64,000 nucleotides of DNA, taken from positions 21,614,162-21,678,161 of the forward strand of contig OU612067.1 in the NCBI GenBank assembly GCA_914767715.1, written 5' to 3'. Below are positions 11,510-24,345 of the stretch, piece after piece. A program made the position numbers and the translations under genes. Every line of letters starts with the position of its first letter. The stretch's first letter is position 1. Below the pieces are notes generated by a model. That model was not told the DNA's origin, ran no database searches, and worked only from the letters and a program-made list of their open reading frames with translations. The DNA is from Membranipora membranacea. Its lineage: Eukaryota; Bryozoa; Gymnolaemata; Cheilostomatida; Membraniporidae.

Positions 11510-13413
11510 ATGAGGTCATACTATACTACTGTCTTAGTGGCTCTAGCTCTCATCCATGTTGGACAGCAGCAAAACACAAATGCAGAAAGTGGTAAGTTCA
11601 GTCAGCGTCAGCGTCCATATCTTTACTCTGCATCTTACATGCTTTACATCAATACTATGAAAACTAGCAATAGCATTGTATACTGACTCTCGTGATCTTG
11701 ACTAGGCATGTAGATCACTGATAAATTAGGCTATCATGCAATGTCGTAAGGCTAAGCATGCATAATGCACAACTTTTATTTGCGCATTTGCAGTTAGAAT
11801 GAGTTTAGTTCAGAGTTCTCTTAGTAATATTGGCCAGGGAGAATGACACAGACCCTGTATTAGCTGATAACCAACAAGGGCTATCTTAGTAACAACATGG
11901 GTCAACTAGTAGCCCTACTCGTAGCCGCCAGAGCAGGTGGCCAATCAAATGACTTCGGAATTCCAAGACTCAATTTTGCAGATATTAGCTCATGCGGCAA
12001 AGTATAGCTGCGCGTGCGCAGGATGATGGCGTTGTGCACATGAAAAAGCGATGATTTCTGTTTTAACCATGTTGAAAAATGGCAAGTTTCTATACATGCC
12101 AACAGTAGGTTCATTTGCAAGAAAAAAGTCTTGCGGGAGAAATCTTACGGTGTGTAACGCACACATGTACACATCTTTTTCTCATTTAATTCTGAAAGTG
12201 AAGGAGAGATCTCTGGATGATGTCAGAGCTCACATGAGTGACCTAGGGCAACGACTCGATAGGATGCGTCAGAGTATGAGAGACAGACTAAAACAGATTG
12301 CTGATAAGACCAGTAGCATTGCTGGTCGATCACTATACCACATCCCAATAGGAACTAAACACGACTTCTATGGCCCGTATCAGGTAAAACTATGGTTTCA
12401 ATTTCATGTACCAAACCATTCATATGCTTATCATCCTGGATACAGATGTGTTGTGGCACAATACCAATAATGACATGAAACGGCTTTTGGTTATTATGCA
12501 AAGATAAGCAACAGAGCCCTTGCCATAAAACTTTTCATTCAGACAAGGCCCAATATAGACCAAAAGATTTCACAAGTTTTATTATTTGCATTCAGGAGAT
12601 TAAATTTCCGTATCGGACTTCATTCATGATTGGTAACGGTAGCGCTCGGTCCAGGCGCCCTAAGGAGCTGACTGAAGATGGCTGGAGGGTTATCCCTGCT
12701 TCATATGAACCTTTAGACCTGAGCAAAACCATGCCAGAGGTAGCTACTTATCACTCACTCTTGTAAATATGTAGTTGGAAAGACAAACTGCGCTCACCAA
12801 TCTCCTCTATTGCTTACCCACATGAGCTTGATAAGGATGGATTGAGATCAGTCGACTCCATCTTTGCCATCGTGGCGTGGATATGGACTGTGGAGGGTAC
12901 TTGGGTAACTGAAAGATGCTTTAAAAATTATAGTTCAAGCCAGTGTAAGATGTGGAAAATATGAGGTAGGCGGAGCCCCGGCCACCGGAGCCCTGCGGTA
13001 ATTGCAAATGAAAATGCATCAATTTTCGATTTTGGAAAACTTATGGATATGACATATAGGGGGATGTGTCCCCCTACAAATAGCATAAAGGGGGACACCA
13101 CCCCCTTGCACCCCCCCCTAAATTCTAACACTGGTTCAAGCATTCCTAACTTGCAGTCAATTTTATCAGTTTCTTTGGTGTGTTTCAAGGGCATGTGCAG
13201 CAATATGACGTTGTTGGATTCAGTGAATGTTCGCGTTTGCGGAGAGGCCAAGGGATGTACAACTTTGACTTCTCCAGAGCATTACATGAAAAGCTGCCCC
13301 AGTTCCTACAGCAGCTGGTGTACCAATTGCTATACTGGATAAGGATAATACATGTCCCCTTATCTATATGTCCATGCCATTTTCTTATGGAGAATTATCA
13401 GTTTACTGAATAA
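11510..13413 (+). CDS. Small secreted protein of unknown family
   Basis: Four exons fit by phase: 11510-11591, 12199-12383, 12596-12739 and 13201-13413, giving 207 residues. Exon 1 encodes a classic signal peptide (basic start, then TVLVALALIHVG) and ends shortly after it, as is common for secreted proteins. Exon 2 is a charged helix (DDVRAHMSDLGQRLDRMRQ) followed by GTKHDFYGPYQ. Exon 3 begins EIKFPYRTSFMIGNG. Exon 4 is read from acceptor CATGTGCAG in the frame giving YDVVGFSECSRLRRGQG. An alternative acceptor 14 bases upstream would give a shorter Cys-rich end, so the C-terminus is the weakest part. An AATAAA overlaps the stop (13409-13414). I recognise no domain. Confidence 0.55.
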
Positions 13414-13414
13414 A
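13409..13414 (+). promoter_or_regulatory. AATAAA polyadenylation signal overlapping the stop
   Basis: The AATAAA hexamer includes the proposed TAA stop codon of the secreted-protein gene. If used, the 3' UTR would be only about 15-30 nt long. Position supports the end of this gene but not the exact cleavage site. Confidence 0.45.
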
Positions 13415-13845
13415 AATTCCATTTGGATCGTTTAGACTTTTTCAATGTTCACCCTGTAAATTGCAATGTAGTGCCAATAATTATAGTGCAGCGGTGCACT
13501 TCTATCTAACCAATCCTAGTAATATAGACCGAGATCTTTAGTCATGCTCTAGCTTTTTACCAGTGGCTGGAATATAATTGAATGATGCAAAGAATTAATC
13601 TGGAATCCAATCCAGTCTTTGTTGCCATGTATGTCAGCAAAAACCGATATCACTGTGGTTCAGGTCAGTTACATTGTGGGATACTTGGATACATTGCCAG
13701 ACTTGTGGCAATACTCTACCCTTCAATCATCAGTTGGATCATTCAAAGTGTAAAACTTTAGATAAATAAAAGCTTAAAGTACTAACCTCCTAAGTATCCT
13801 GTCACCTTCAGGCAATAGGAGTAAGTACTCCTTGCTTCAGCTCCC

Positions 13846-16800
13846 TCACAGTCGACGCAGCTTATTATCTACATGAACGCCCTGTTGAAAGTGATAGAGT
13901 GGTCAACATCTGCAACATAGCACTGAATGATAAACTATTTTAAGTGGTACCCTAGACTTATAGTATTAGTAATTGCTGCGCTGCGTGACAAAGCAAAACT
14001 GCTTCATCATGAATAAGTTCGTGTAGTGAAAATAATCAATTTAGTTCACAAAGCATATTATTGGCTAACATTACATCATTCTTTAATCCTAGTGTTGATT
14101 TGAAAGCCATAAATGCTGTTACTTTCATTCTCATTTCAATGATTGTGAAAAGCTCCTATATATTATAGCACACTGATCATTGGAGTCACTCCTAAATAAC
14201 TTAGCATTGCGTCTGGAGGCAATGACGGCAGAAGCTATCACCACTCTTTGAGTGGGTTCTTTGTTTGAATTAGCAGATCATTGTGAAAACTGCTGCCCAT
14301 AAGGATATTTTGAAACTCATAGCTAGGTCTCCTGTATTTTGTGCAAGTTCATGCAGTGGTCGTTTGCCACAGTGGTCAATTCTTTTGGACTTGGACAAAT
14401 CACAGAAGGCCTGTGGTGAAACTTCACTTTCAAAACAACCATTTAATTCATTTGGAATAACTGAATTTAATGCAACAACTTTTCAATGGCAACAGCTTGA
14501 GCTCTCTAATATTACAGACAGTTCGACATCAAACTCACCTCGTTAAAATTGAAAGAAGAATTTCAAGTGCTTCAAGTCCTCAACCATTTGATTACAACTG
14601 AATCGAGCAGGGTTAACTTCCTCATAGAGTGAGAGCAATCTTATCTTTGAACATTTTATCTTACATGTTAGCATTCTCTCTGATGTAACTGCATTCACAT
14701 TAATCTGCCTATTACAGCATTGCCTTTTATTAACATCTCAACTGTTTCTACGTGCATGACTCACCATGTGACCTTGTTCCTTATATGAACGGGGAAGGTT
14801 GGGGGAATTTATACCCCACCTTTCCTGATAAGAGTAATGATAAGGATATTAAGGCTTTACATGCCATAACCAGGGCTGTAGACAGGGTGTTGTAAATGGC
14901 ATGAACAGAGGGGTGCTATAGCATGGGGAGGATTTGATATGAACATCGAGCACAGGGACGTCCACTGGTATATAGGGATTGTTATTTTTGTGCATAATAA
15001 TCCTGGATTGGCAGGCATCTTAATTTGAGGTAAATGAGATAAATCTAGAGCAGCAATTCTGCTCATTCTCATGTCACAAGTAATAGCTTGTAGAAAATGC
15101 CAGACAATATCAGCAAAATCAGTACAATCCTAGTCTGAGCACCCCAGACTCTAGTTCCTCGCTGACATCCCCCAACTGGGCACAATAAAATCTTTATAAT
15201 TCCTACCAGTGAGCACCTGTTAATGATAATTTAAATGGAGTCTTCAAACTCTGTCATGTGACCAATTTCTGGACATCTTTATGAGAATATACAAAGTGAA
15301 CAAAATCATTATCATTTTAGTATAAATATAGATGAGCCATTTTGATTCCAGATATTGCCATAGTATTTTTGCTAGATTCTGCTGTGCTGATAGGTCAAAC
15401 AAAACATTGTTAGGCAGAAAATTGCAATAGTTTTGGAAAGATTTGATTTGGCTAAGAGAAATCTGTTTTGGAATTACAAAAAAACGACCAAAAAGAATTG
15501 ATCGTGAGAGCCAAAGTCAAAGTGTTCTCTCAAAATAGTTGGTTGGTGTTGTAGTAGTCTTTGCCCTCTATTATCATGAGCAATTTGATTATTTTACTGC
15601 TAATGGTTAATTGCTAGAGCGAGTTTGGTCAAATTTGTTTGTTGGAGCTGCTCCCCCTCTTGAGCCGCCGGCAGCTCACAAATAGCCACATGTTTGTTGG
15701 GAGAGACCCGAAATGCTGGCCTGATTGTTAGTGTGATTACATGGGAGGGCTGTGCTCAGAGATTGACGATTATCCTGATTAGACGATGCATACTGGTACT
15801 GATATTAATATCCTTCAACTTCCAGTTCAGCCCGTGGAAATCTACCTAAAAATTTAATACAGAGTGTAGATTATTTTCAGTTGGCTGTCATGCGGCTTGA
15901 TCGATCCATTATGAAACTGCGTTCAATCATTTGGTCAATTCTGAGAGGGTCATAGCGTCCATGCATATAATACCTGGTAGCCTGGCTGACAGCTGAACAT
16001 CCATTGGCAGCTCTCTGTTGTGTAAGGCAAAATCTGTTTATGCGATGTGAGCTACATCTAGCTTCATCGTATATTGCAGTTTCCTATGTTTGATTGGCCT
16101 TCAAACAATATAACAGAAGGCACCCCAACTCACATGAAAGCTCATTGCTCAGTTGCTCCCCATCGGGCTCTCATTAGCTAAACAATGGAATGGGAGCCAA
16201 TTGGATCAAAATTAATCTGGTGAGTCTTGGTCTGATCATCACTATCAAAGCATTCAAGCTTCTGAAATATAACTGTCAAATTTAGTTGAGAACTTTCAAG
16301 GTTCAAGTTGCAAATATACCATAATGAAGACATACCTGTTCCATTACTTCCTTAGGACATTTATTTGGTCGGCTCTCCAGCTCGAGTATTTTTGTGACTG
16401 AAATCTTCTTTTCTAATCGATTCCGATGTTCTTGCACCTGCAAAAAATTCGAAACAAAAGTTGGAAGAATGAAACACAAATTAAAAGATCAGGTATTGTA
16501 AAGACTGAAAATATTCTGCTTACACTTGCAACAACAAGAAGGTTGACTTAGTCAAAATAATGGTGAAAGGTTGGCAAACTGGTGGATCAATCATCCATTC
16601 CACATAGTTTTGAAGATCACACTTCTATGAAAATCTCTGAAATTTAACCTCAGTACTCTAAGTTTGGCTGTCAAATATTGGAGCATTCAGAGTGATAAAG
16701 CTTGGTCTAAGTGTGTAGACAGTTGCAGTGCGGGTTTTAGGCATTACGTTATCAATTCATTTTGATGAATGTTCAATCAATGTATTGCAACACACACTCT

Positions 16801-19800
16801 TTTGAAGCCGCCTGAGCTCTTAAACTAGATAAAGCTAGACCTAGACTGAGCTCTTAGACTAGTTAGAGTGAGATCTAGACTGACCTTTTAGACTAGATAG
16901 AGCGAGACCTAGACTAAGCTCACTAACCTGTTGTATAAGAACCCCCTCACTGGGCGATACTTCTATAATTAGCGTACTATCTGAATTAGTCGGCTCATCG
17001 ACAATATCCGACCCTTGACCTTGATGGGGTATCAGAGTCTTTTTAACTGTCCTACTAGCTTCCAATGCACGCTGAATAAGAAGAATTAAGCATTGCACTG
17101 CTCATACATTGGCATTAAATAGACCAATTCTATTTTTACTCTTAAGATTGAAGCTAAAATAAAACTTACACTTTCTTTCTGAAACACCAGGGGATACCGG
17201 GTGTTACAGCACAAGTTCATCAGTTCAACTCTAAGAGGTTATAATGGAAACTTGAGATTATGGTCATGGAAGGCCGGAATAAGGCTTGAGAAAAGAAACC
17301 CTCAACAAATGTATCCTCAGGATGCTGAATTATAGGCAACATCAATACTATGATGACCGAAATAGGAAACTGTTTATTTATCGTGCCAAAAAAACATTTG
17401 TTATACTTTATCTTCATGAAGCTTGAAGTAGCTGACAAGGTACCTATAGAGATGAATGGAGGTTGTTCAGACTGAGACATTAATTTGGGGTGGCCTAGCA
17501 CATTGTAACAGGGAGTTTGGGTACTCAAAAACTCCCAGAGTGTACAGAGCGAGTCTGGTGTAATTGGGAGTGATCTTCCCATGTACAGAGTTTTTTTTTA
17601 TGACTTTTATTGGCATCATAAGTTGGTGTATAAGTGGCTCACCCAAAGACTTAATATTACATAATATTATGTTTACATATAAATATATATATCTTAATAT
17701 AATATGAATCAATATTGAGTCTAGGGACTCACCTGATCATGTAATCTCTCTTGTTCGGTTTCTCGCTCGGATATTTTCTCTTTTAGTAACGCCTCCTTCT
17801 CTCTCAGCTTATTATACACTAAGTAATCAGATTCTAGTTGTTTCTCGCTATCCCACCTGATAGTGAAAAAAAGGCAACTGTATCAAACACACTAGTGTGT
17901 GAATAATAGATGATCTTCCTCGGCCGGAAGACGACGGGCGGGGTGGGCAAGAGTCTCGGGGGCTCATACATATAGATAATATTCTCAGGATTGAGCGTAA
18001 ATTTTAAGTTGGCCATTACAGCAATTGACTTGACCAATCATTACAGCTACACCCGATACTGCTGAATCCAAACTCCAAACTCGCAACTATGTTCAATCCA
18101 ATCGTATTTCATCGGTTGACCGTTCCGGTTCTGCCATGGAGACACAACTCCTCGGATTGGAAACATGGCTATTGTAACTATCGGTGACTTGACTTTAAGT
18201 TTATATTTTGTTTCATGAGTTTTTTCAGGGGCCTATACTAAGAGCAGAAATACAAGAGAATATGCTTACATAAGATCAATGATACATATTACATACACCA
18301 TTGTTAAATTTTAGTGACACAGTAACTTACCACGATGACATGTAGTTAGGGTTGAACATCCTCTCCGCTAAGGCAGCCATACCCATAAATGCTTTAAAGT
18401 TGATTCTGACTTGTTCGGACGGCTCAAAGTCTAATATACCGTGCATATAATAGTTAAGTGAGGCATCCGACGGACTGAATGATTTTGTGTTTATCGAGAA
18501 GGTACATACATCTTTCAAAGCTTTTTTCACTTTCTATAATATAAATAACTATAATAGATGTAGTCTAAGTGTTCAGACGACCACAATTCAAGTAAGTGGC
18601 ATCATATTATGAGGAATTCATTTGATAATGTAATCTGAGCACTTAGACTATGTAGAATGGATAGTGAGAGCCAGACTGTCACTAGTATCACAAGGCAATA
18701 GATCTTGGTATATCTTGAATTGTGTAATTTCGAGGTGAGTATGTTCAGGGCGATGAAGAGCATTGGGCATTCTAATATATAAACAAAACTGAAATTTCTT
18801 CTTCGATCAAGGTTCAAGCTTGCAGAATACCAGTGAAGCTAGCACTGATACATTAATTGCAAAAATTCTACATTTTCATCGACTTTATTTGCGTAGAAAA
18901 ATTGTAATTGTGAACTAAAATAATGCACAGTGATAACCAAGATTCCAATTTCTTTTATTGGCCAATATATATTTTTAGGTAACTAAGAGAGAGAGAGAGA
19001 GAGACTCCATACCAATAGGTCGAAAGGACATTTTTACTTTACCACAATCTTAGCCTCTTTGAGGTCCTATTAGCTAATTTGCAGAAGATTGACAACATTT
19101 TTGATGATGTTGATTGAATTTCTTTCATCTGGCGTGTTAAAAGAAACCCCACAATGCACCAGACTAGGATTTCCCAGTAGGAGCTGATAATAATAATACA
19201 ACAATAAACTGATCTAACTAGGAATTCCTTAGCATTGTAGCCCAGCCACTTTTTGTTTTGGTGGTCCCATGACAAATCCACGGCGTTTCGAACAACTCCT
19301 TTCGTAAGGCTAAGGAATCCCTAATGTTAGATTTAAATCAGTTTATTTATGTACAATTATTTCAGCTCTTTCTGGGAAAACCCAGTCTGATGCATTGTGG
19401 GATATCTTTTGACAAGCTAGATGAGAGGACACAGATTTCGTTTCGGAAATGTTATACACAATTCACATGAACTATCAGATGAACACATGGATATTTACCT
19501 CTAAAGAGTCGATACCATCGACTTTAGCTTCTCTGTATTTGGTGTATTGCCTGTGGTAGAGTAGTTTCTTAACGCGTGATGTGATGACACAATATTTGTT
19601 GAGATACTGTATAGGAGTGAGTAATTCTAACTGATGTACATCCAGGGGAATCTCAAATCTGGGTATGTCAACAAAACCTTTGGGTAGCCAGGTAGCTGCT
19701 TCCTAGAATAAAGAGGTGGATCGTACCTAAATCGAATTCAATCAAGGCTATAGCGTCTAATGTAAGGGCAATGATAGCGTTTTGTTTCTGTTCAGGGATT

Positions 19801-20360
19801 TGATGATACTAACTCCCATTAGATCATTCATGGTAAGTAAGCCAGCTAGAATGTATACATTTCCATCAATGAGTGAACAATTTGTGAGCAAAACTCACTG
19901 ATGAGCAATCAGCAGATCTAGTGATTTTGAATGGTTTTGATTGAAAGGCCCCTAACAAAGCGATTGCATGAACTAATTGTTTCTAGCCTTGTCAAGCCGC
20001 TACATTTTTTGTTTTGGGGTAGCCTTGTCTTGTCAAACAAAAAACGTAGCCGCGTGACTCGGCCATATTGTCTCAAATTGTTTATTTGTGTTTGCAGAGA
20101 AGACAGCAGCGTAATTATTTTGTGTCCACCTTATGATAGGTAGTTGCAGCCGTAAGGACATAAGTTCATCTATTGAGTGAAAGAACATTTTTGAATCATA
20201 CCCGTTGAGCCTGTGTTTGCTGTGATTGAGTAGGCATATCACGGCGTCTCGAAGGTTTGGGTCTCATGCGTCCATCAAGATGAGTCAGAGACTCTACTAA
20301 CTGGAGCAGCTGCTCATAATCCTCAGTTATTGCTCCAGACAGTCTTGATCCGGCAGCCAT
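13846..20360 (-). CDS. Unrecognised helical, coiled-coil protein
   Basis: Six well-supported exons: 20202-20360 (ATG at 20360), 19499-19702, 18331-18533, 17733-17856, 16928-17071 and 16336-16437. A likely last exon is 13846-13881, ending in TGA. All phases agree, giving 323 residues. The second exon contains VHQLELLTPIQYLNKYCVIT followed by a basic helix. The third has a helix-loop-helix-like segment ending NFKAFMGMAALAERMF, which recalls degenerate EF-hand or ciliary scaffold proteins but lacks a canonical calcium loop. The fourth (ESDYLVYNKLREKEALLKEK) and sixth are heptad-like coiled coils. Stops upstream of the ATG in the first exon make it a safe start. The last exon sits 2.5 kb away and is tentative. 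No name can be given; a ciliary or cytoskeletal role is a guess from composition only. Confidence 0.72.
13882..16335. other. Long last intron (or 3' region), no other gene seen
   Basis: This stretch would be the final intron of the coiled-coil gene if the exon at 13846-13881 is right. The plus-strand open frame at 14283-14546 has no splice context or recognisable motif. Pieces near 15610-15680 and 16145-16210 resemble a dispersed repeat also seen near 35545 and 41338. Confidence 0.45.
18985..19004. repeat. GA microsatellite
   Basis: An uninterrupted run of AG dinucleotides, about 20 bp, in an intron of the coiled-coil gene. Confidence 0.9.
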
Positions 20361-22248
20361 TCGTAAAACTCAGTTATTCAAGTTCACCGCAGCTTATAAA
20401 ATGTCTACACCAAACTCATTCCTGTCAATGAGCCCAGAGACAGAAAACATTAATAAAATATAACTGCATTTGTGAATATTCATTTGAACATGTATCATTA
20501 CAAGGCTGTAGATAATAATTATCTCAAAACTCAATGCTAAAGACAAACAACTTTAATCGGGAAGTAAAAGTGCTCATTCGCTGATAATTACCTTCATAAA
20601 AGTATCACTTTGAAAATTTTCTTATCATTATAGTTGCCCAACAACCACTTCACTTTTTTAACAAACAAACACATACCAAATCGGTTCTCCTTCTTTCAAC
20701 AGCCTTACCTTTCGGCATACTAGTTTATAATTTGCTACAGATTGGGCTGCTGAAGTCTAGGCTCAGACCAGCTGCTCCCATATTATTGTTTTATTGGGCA
20801 GCGTGGCTAATTGATTTCAATTGACCGAATCAATGCAAAGAACATGTTTGTGTTATTTTACATAGTCTTTAGAAGCTGTTGATTAGTGTTTATTTTCAAG
20901 TGAAATCCATTGGTAATCACAATATTGTTTTGGGTAATTATTCAGCGAATGTAACAAGCTATAATCCTTTCATCTTAATCAAGTCATAAACTGAAGCCAA
21001 ATCACCAGACATTTACAAATCAATAGCTTGGGTTTTTCTTATCAATATGAAATACAAGCATTACAAATTAAAGCAAACGCAGACCATAAAATTGGCATGT
21101 CAAACATTTTTGGTAACACTGTAACATGATATTTGGAATGTCCCTCGCTGGTATCTGTAACATGTGGAAATTTAGAATCAAAACATTGAGAAGAAAAGCT
21201 CATGGAAGTTTGGAGGTGTCAATCAATCTCCCACTAGACACCTTCAAAACAAAGTTGTGCCAAAGACTGTTCTGTCTTCAAGCACTTAACAAGTTGTAGG
21301 CAAGTGTATGTCATAAAGGTATATCTAAGACCCTATTATATATGCATGGCATAACAATTACGATGAAGTCAGGTTGGAATGAATGGCTAAGTATAATAGC
21401 TAAATGAACTTACTCAGGTACAGAAAATAACTTCTTGCACTATCAATTTCGTACACTGGCAGCAAAGCATTTATCGAGCACGGGTCCAGCCCTGATGACT
21501 TAGTGGTGAACAACTGATGACACAAGGAAAGACGTAATGTCTCTATTCTCAGCCGTAAATGGGAAATCTTTGTTGTTAGTGTTTTCTGATTATTGTAGAC
21601 ATGATGGAAAAAACTAAACTCAATGACATTTACAACTGCAAGGGGTAATAATTAAATAAGATAATTTTATGGTGATTTATACAGCTTTTATTAACCATTG
21701 GTATAGTTTTTTGATTTTATTTTTTATGCACTCAGTGCAGTACACAAGTGTAGAAGGGAGAAAACATGATAACATGGGTTTCTATAACTGGTGGGAGTCA
21801 ATTTAAACGCCACGGTGATCTTACTATATACCTTTTAGCTGCATATTTAGAATGGCTGCCTCCCCATAACGATAAATATAACTGTCTGCTGCAGTTACAC
21901 ACAAATTACAATAATTTGTCCTTGCATGAAAATATGATAATAATGTCCAAACAAGACGAGAAAATTCTAGCAAATATGACCAGAATGCACAGCTATAAGG
22001 AGTTGTCCGCTTAATATTTAAGGTTAGACAATTTCTGCCCAAGTAGTCCATCATGTTGTTACGTTGTAACTTCGGCTATTTTTATAATAATAAAATCTAT
22101 TTCCATAGAGGTACTCACAGTACATTAGTCCAGGCCTAAACATATCACGGAAAGGTTGTGTTTGTGCAAGATGAAATTAATGGTGAAGGAGGCCTCTTAG
22201 ATAGTGCAGTCTGTCTAGTCAACAAAAATGCTGAGGCTGAGAAGTCGA
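20361..22248. other. Intergenic between two minus-strand genes
   Basis: Holds the promoter and 5' UTR of the coiled-coil gene and the 3' UTR of CCDC86. The first coding exon of the former probably begins at an acceptor near 20430, since a TTGACAG precedes it, implying an upstream non-coding exon. The open frames at 21766-22054 overlap on both strands and look random. Confidence 0.5.
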
Positions 22249-24345
22249 TCACCTCTTCTGTATTGTTCGTAGATGTTTCTTTCTCATTCTTTTAATCTTG
22301 GCCATATTCTTAATCTGTTAGATGAATAAACAGTGACAATATGAATACGAAGATTGAACAAAAACTTGATGATATTTATGATATTGTGAGACCATCGGTT
22401 TGAAAAGCAGAAGTTGTGATTGTCCCACACTGATTGTATGCAGATTACAGTCTCGATTATGACAAAACTTTGCTTGGATTCGGAGTTGCTCCCTTTAAAA
22501 ATACTAATTATATCAGATCAAATTTTTGTTGACTGCAATTCATGGCTTTTCCCTTTTGTGTTTGGTGATACTTGAGCAACCCAGTCATCGCCTCAATTGA
22601 GTTCGATCCCATTTGACTAAATTTCGGTCGTTCTCATTCTACTGGTGAGCTGGGGGGGGGGGGGAAGCTTGAAACTCCAAATGCAGGCAGATAGGAACAT
22701 ACTTGATCTATCCATCAAATGTGTTGGTCATATTTCGGCAATACATTTATACATAAAATTTCAGAGTCTAAGATGAGATGTTAGATACACACCGGCACAA
22801 CAACCTCGCTAGCTTTCTCATTTTCCAGCTTCCTCTTCTGGCGCTCCTCGGCTTTCTCACGTTCAGTCTGAAATGGAGAAAGACAAAAGATGTGAGGATT
22901 AAGTGATACAACATGCATCTTTGGGCTAGGCTACACAGCTCAAAAAAAAAAAAAATCCTGCAACTACAACTTAGTAGATATCCACATTATCCGTTATGTA
23001 TACTTGTTTCCTACCAATAGTATCTAAAAACCAAAAAATACTCAGACCTTTCATAGCTATGGCTTTTTTATTTGACATATAATTCTGAGACAATCAGGGA
23101 GCTAGTCTAGGCTAGACTATCAATTAGAATGTGCGATGCTTTACTAAAGCAAATTATCACTATCACATTGCTCCAAATTATAACCCAATTGGTGCTTCAA
23201 TATGACAAAATCATTTCCAGATCGCTCACTTATAATGTATATAGTTCAAACAGTGAGTGAGAATTCAGATTGAAATTTTGGCTGCTTTTAATTGAAACAC
23301 CCCAAGTTGAACCCTCACTTATTTACATCACTTTAGTGACACACAGATCCAGGTACGATTTGGCTGACTGTTATCTTGTCTTATCTACTCACCTTTTCTC
23401 TACCCAGCCTCTCATCTTTCACCTGCTGAGTGAATGACTTCAGTGCTGCTGTGTCACTCTTCTTAGCCACTTTGGCTTCCCAGCTAGTTGAGTCTGGCTT
23501 GTCATTTCGAATCTTTGAAAATCTATTATCATGACATAAAGAGCTATATAGTGAAATCATAAGGGATTGGTGGAATTTAATTTCAATATCTTCTTCAACT
23601 AAACATCTTTCTGGGCGCCACCACAAAACACTCATCCGGTGACAAATATTTCCTTGTTGAGAGCCCAAGTGAGCAAGAATTTTAGGCCCTACGCAGAGTG
23701 ACAGCATGTGATTTGATCCAACGGCATCTCTCATCCTAACTGAAAGACACCAGTGTGGGAGCTTTAGTGCTGTAATTGATGGATAGTACTCATGATGATG
23801 ACATTGAGCCTTGAAAACAATATCCAGACCAATTCAATTGCCTTTGCTTTACCTGTATTGTTTTTACACACAAAAGACAGTGGAGATAAAATAAATGCAA
23901 ATTATTATTGCCTCTTGCAACCCAAAACAGAGGATTATGAACACAAATAAAGTGGGAAGCCTAATAATCCTCACATTACATCTTACATGATGTTATATGT
24001 TGTGGAACCAAGGACTGTTCAATTCAAGCTAAGGAGTTACTGATGGTGGAACCTACTACTTGAAATCATATAACAGGCTTACCTTTGAGTCTTGACTCTT
24101 TTCCATGACCTTCCAGATTTCGGGATTCCTCTGGTACCCTCTGTTGCTCTCAGCTCATAAACGACTCTAGCAGTAGGTTCATCACTCTTATTATCTTTTG
24201 TGTTTGAGGTAGTGCTGCATGGGTTGACATCATCATCTGCTTTCCTTTTGAGTTTTCCCTCTTTTGTACCCGCCTCTTTGTTATCATCTTCTACTATTAG
24301 AAGCCTTGAAGACTTCATATACTCAAGTGTGCCATCCTTCTTCAT
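22249..24345 (-). CDS. CCDC86: CCDC86 / Cgr1-family rRNA-processing protein
   Basis: Four exons join in phase: 24083-24345 (ATG at 24345), 23393-23522, 22793-22867 and 22249-22314 (TGA), giving 177 residues. The N-terminal third is acidic and Lys-rich with low conservation. The conserved core begins with GIPKSGRSWK, then RFSKIRNDKP across the exon 1/2 junction, a basic helix KLENEKASEVVVP, and the closing KIKRMRKKHLRTIQKR. This order matches the Cgr1/CCDC86 C-terminal domain known from yeast Cgr1 and human CCDC86, nucleolar proteins tied to 60S ribosome biogenesis (and, for CCDC86, mitotic chromosomes). It is shorter than human CCDC86, which has a long repetitive N-terminus. The gene is head to head with GTF3C6, about 1.1 kb between start codons. 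Confidence 0.9.
22652..22664. repeat. Poly-G run
   Basis: Thirteen consecutive G residues in the last CCDC86 intron. The flanks (TCATTCTACTGGTGAGC before it) resemble part of the dispersed family noted near 41338, so it may be an eroded copy. Confidence 0.8.

Noticed and set aside
14283-14546. 87-residue plus-strand frame
   Set aside because: No recognisable motif, no acceptor/donor and composition like surrounding intron.
20690-20720. Minus-strand ATG at 20720 with a nearby donor-like GTATGTG as a coding exon
   Set aside because: The first coding exon of the coiled-coil gene has in-frame stops before its ATG at 20360, so this cannot be joined in frame; it may be untranslated.
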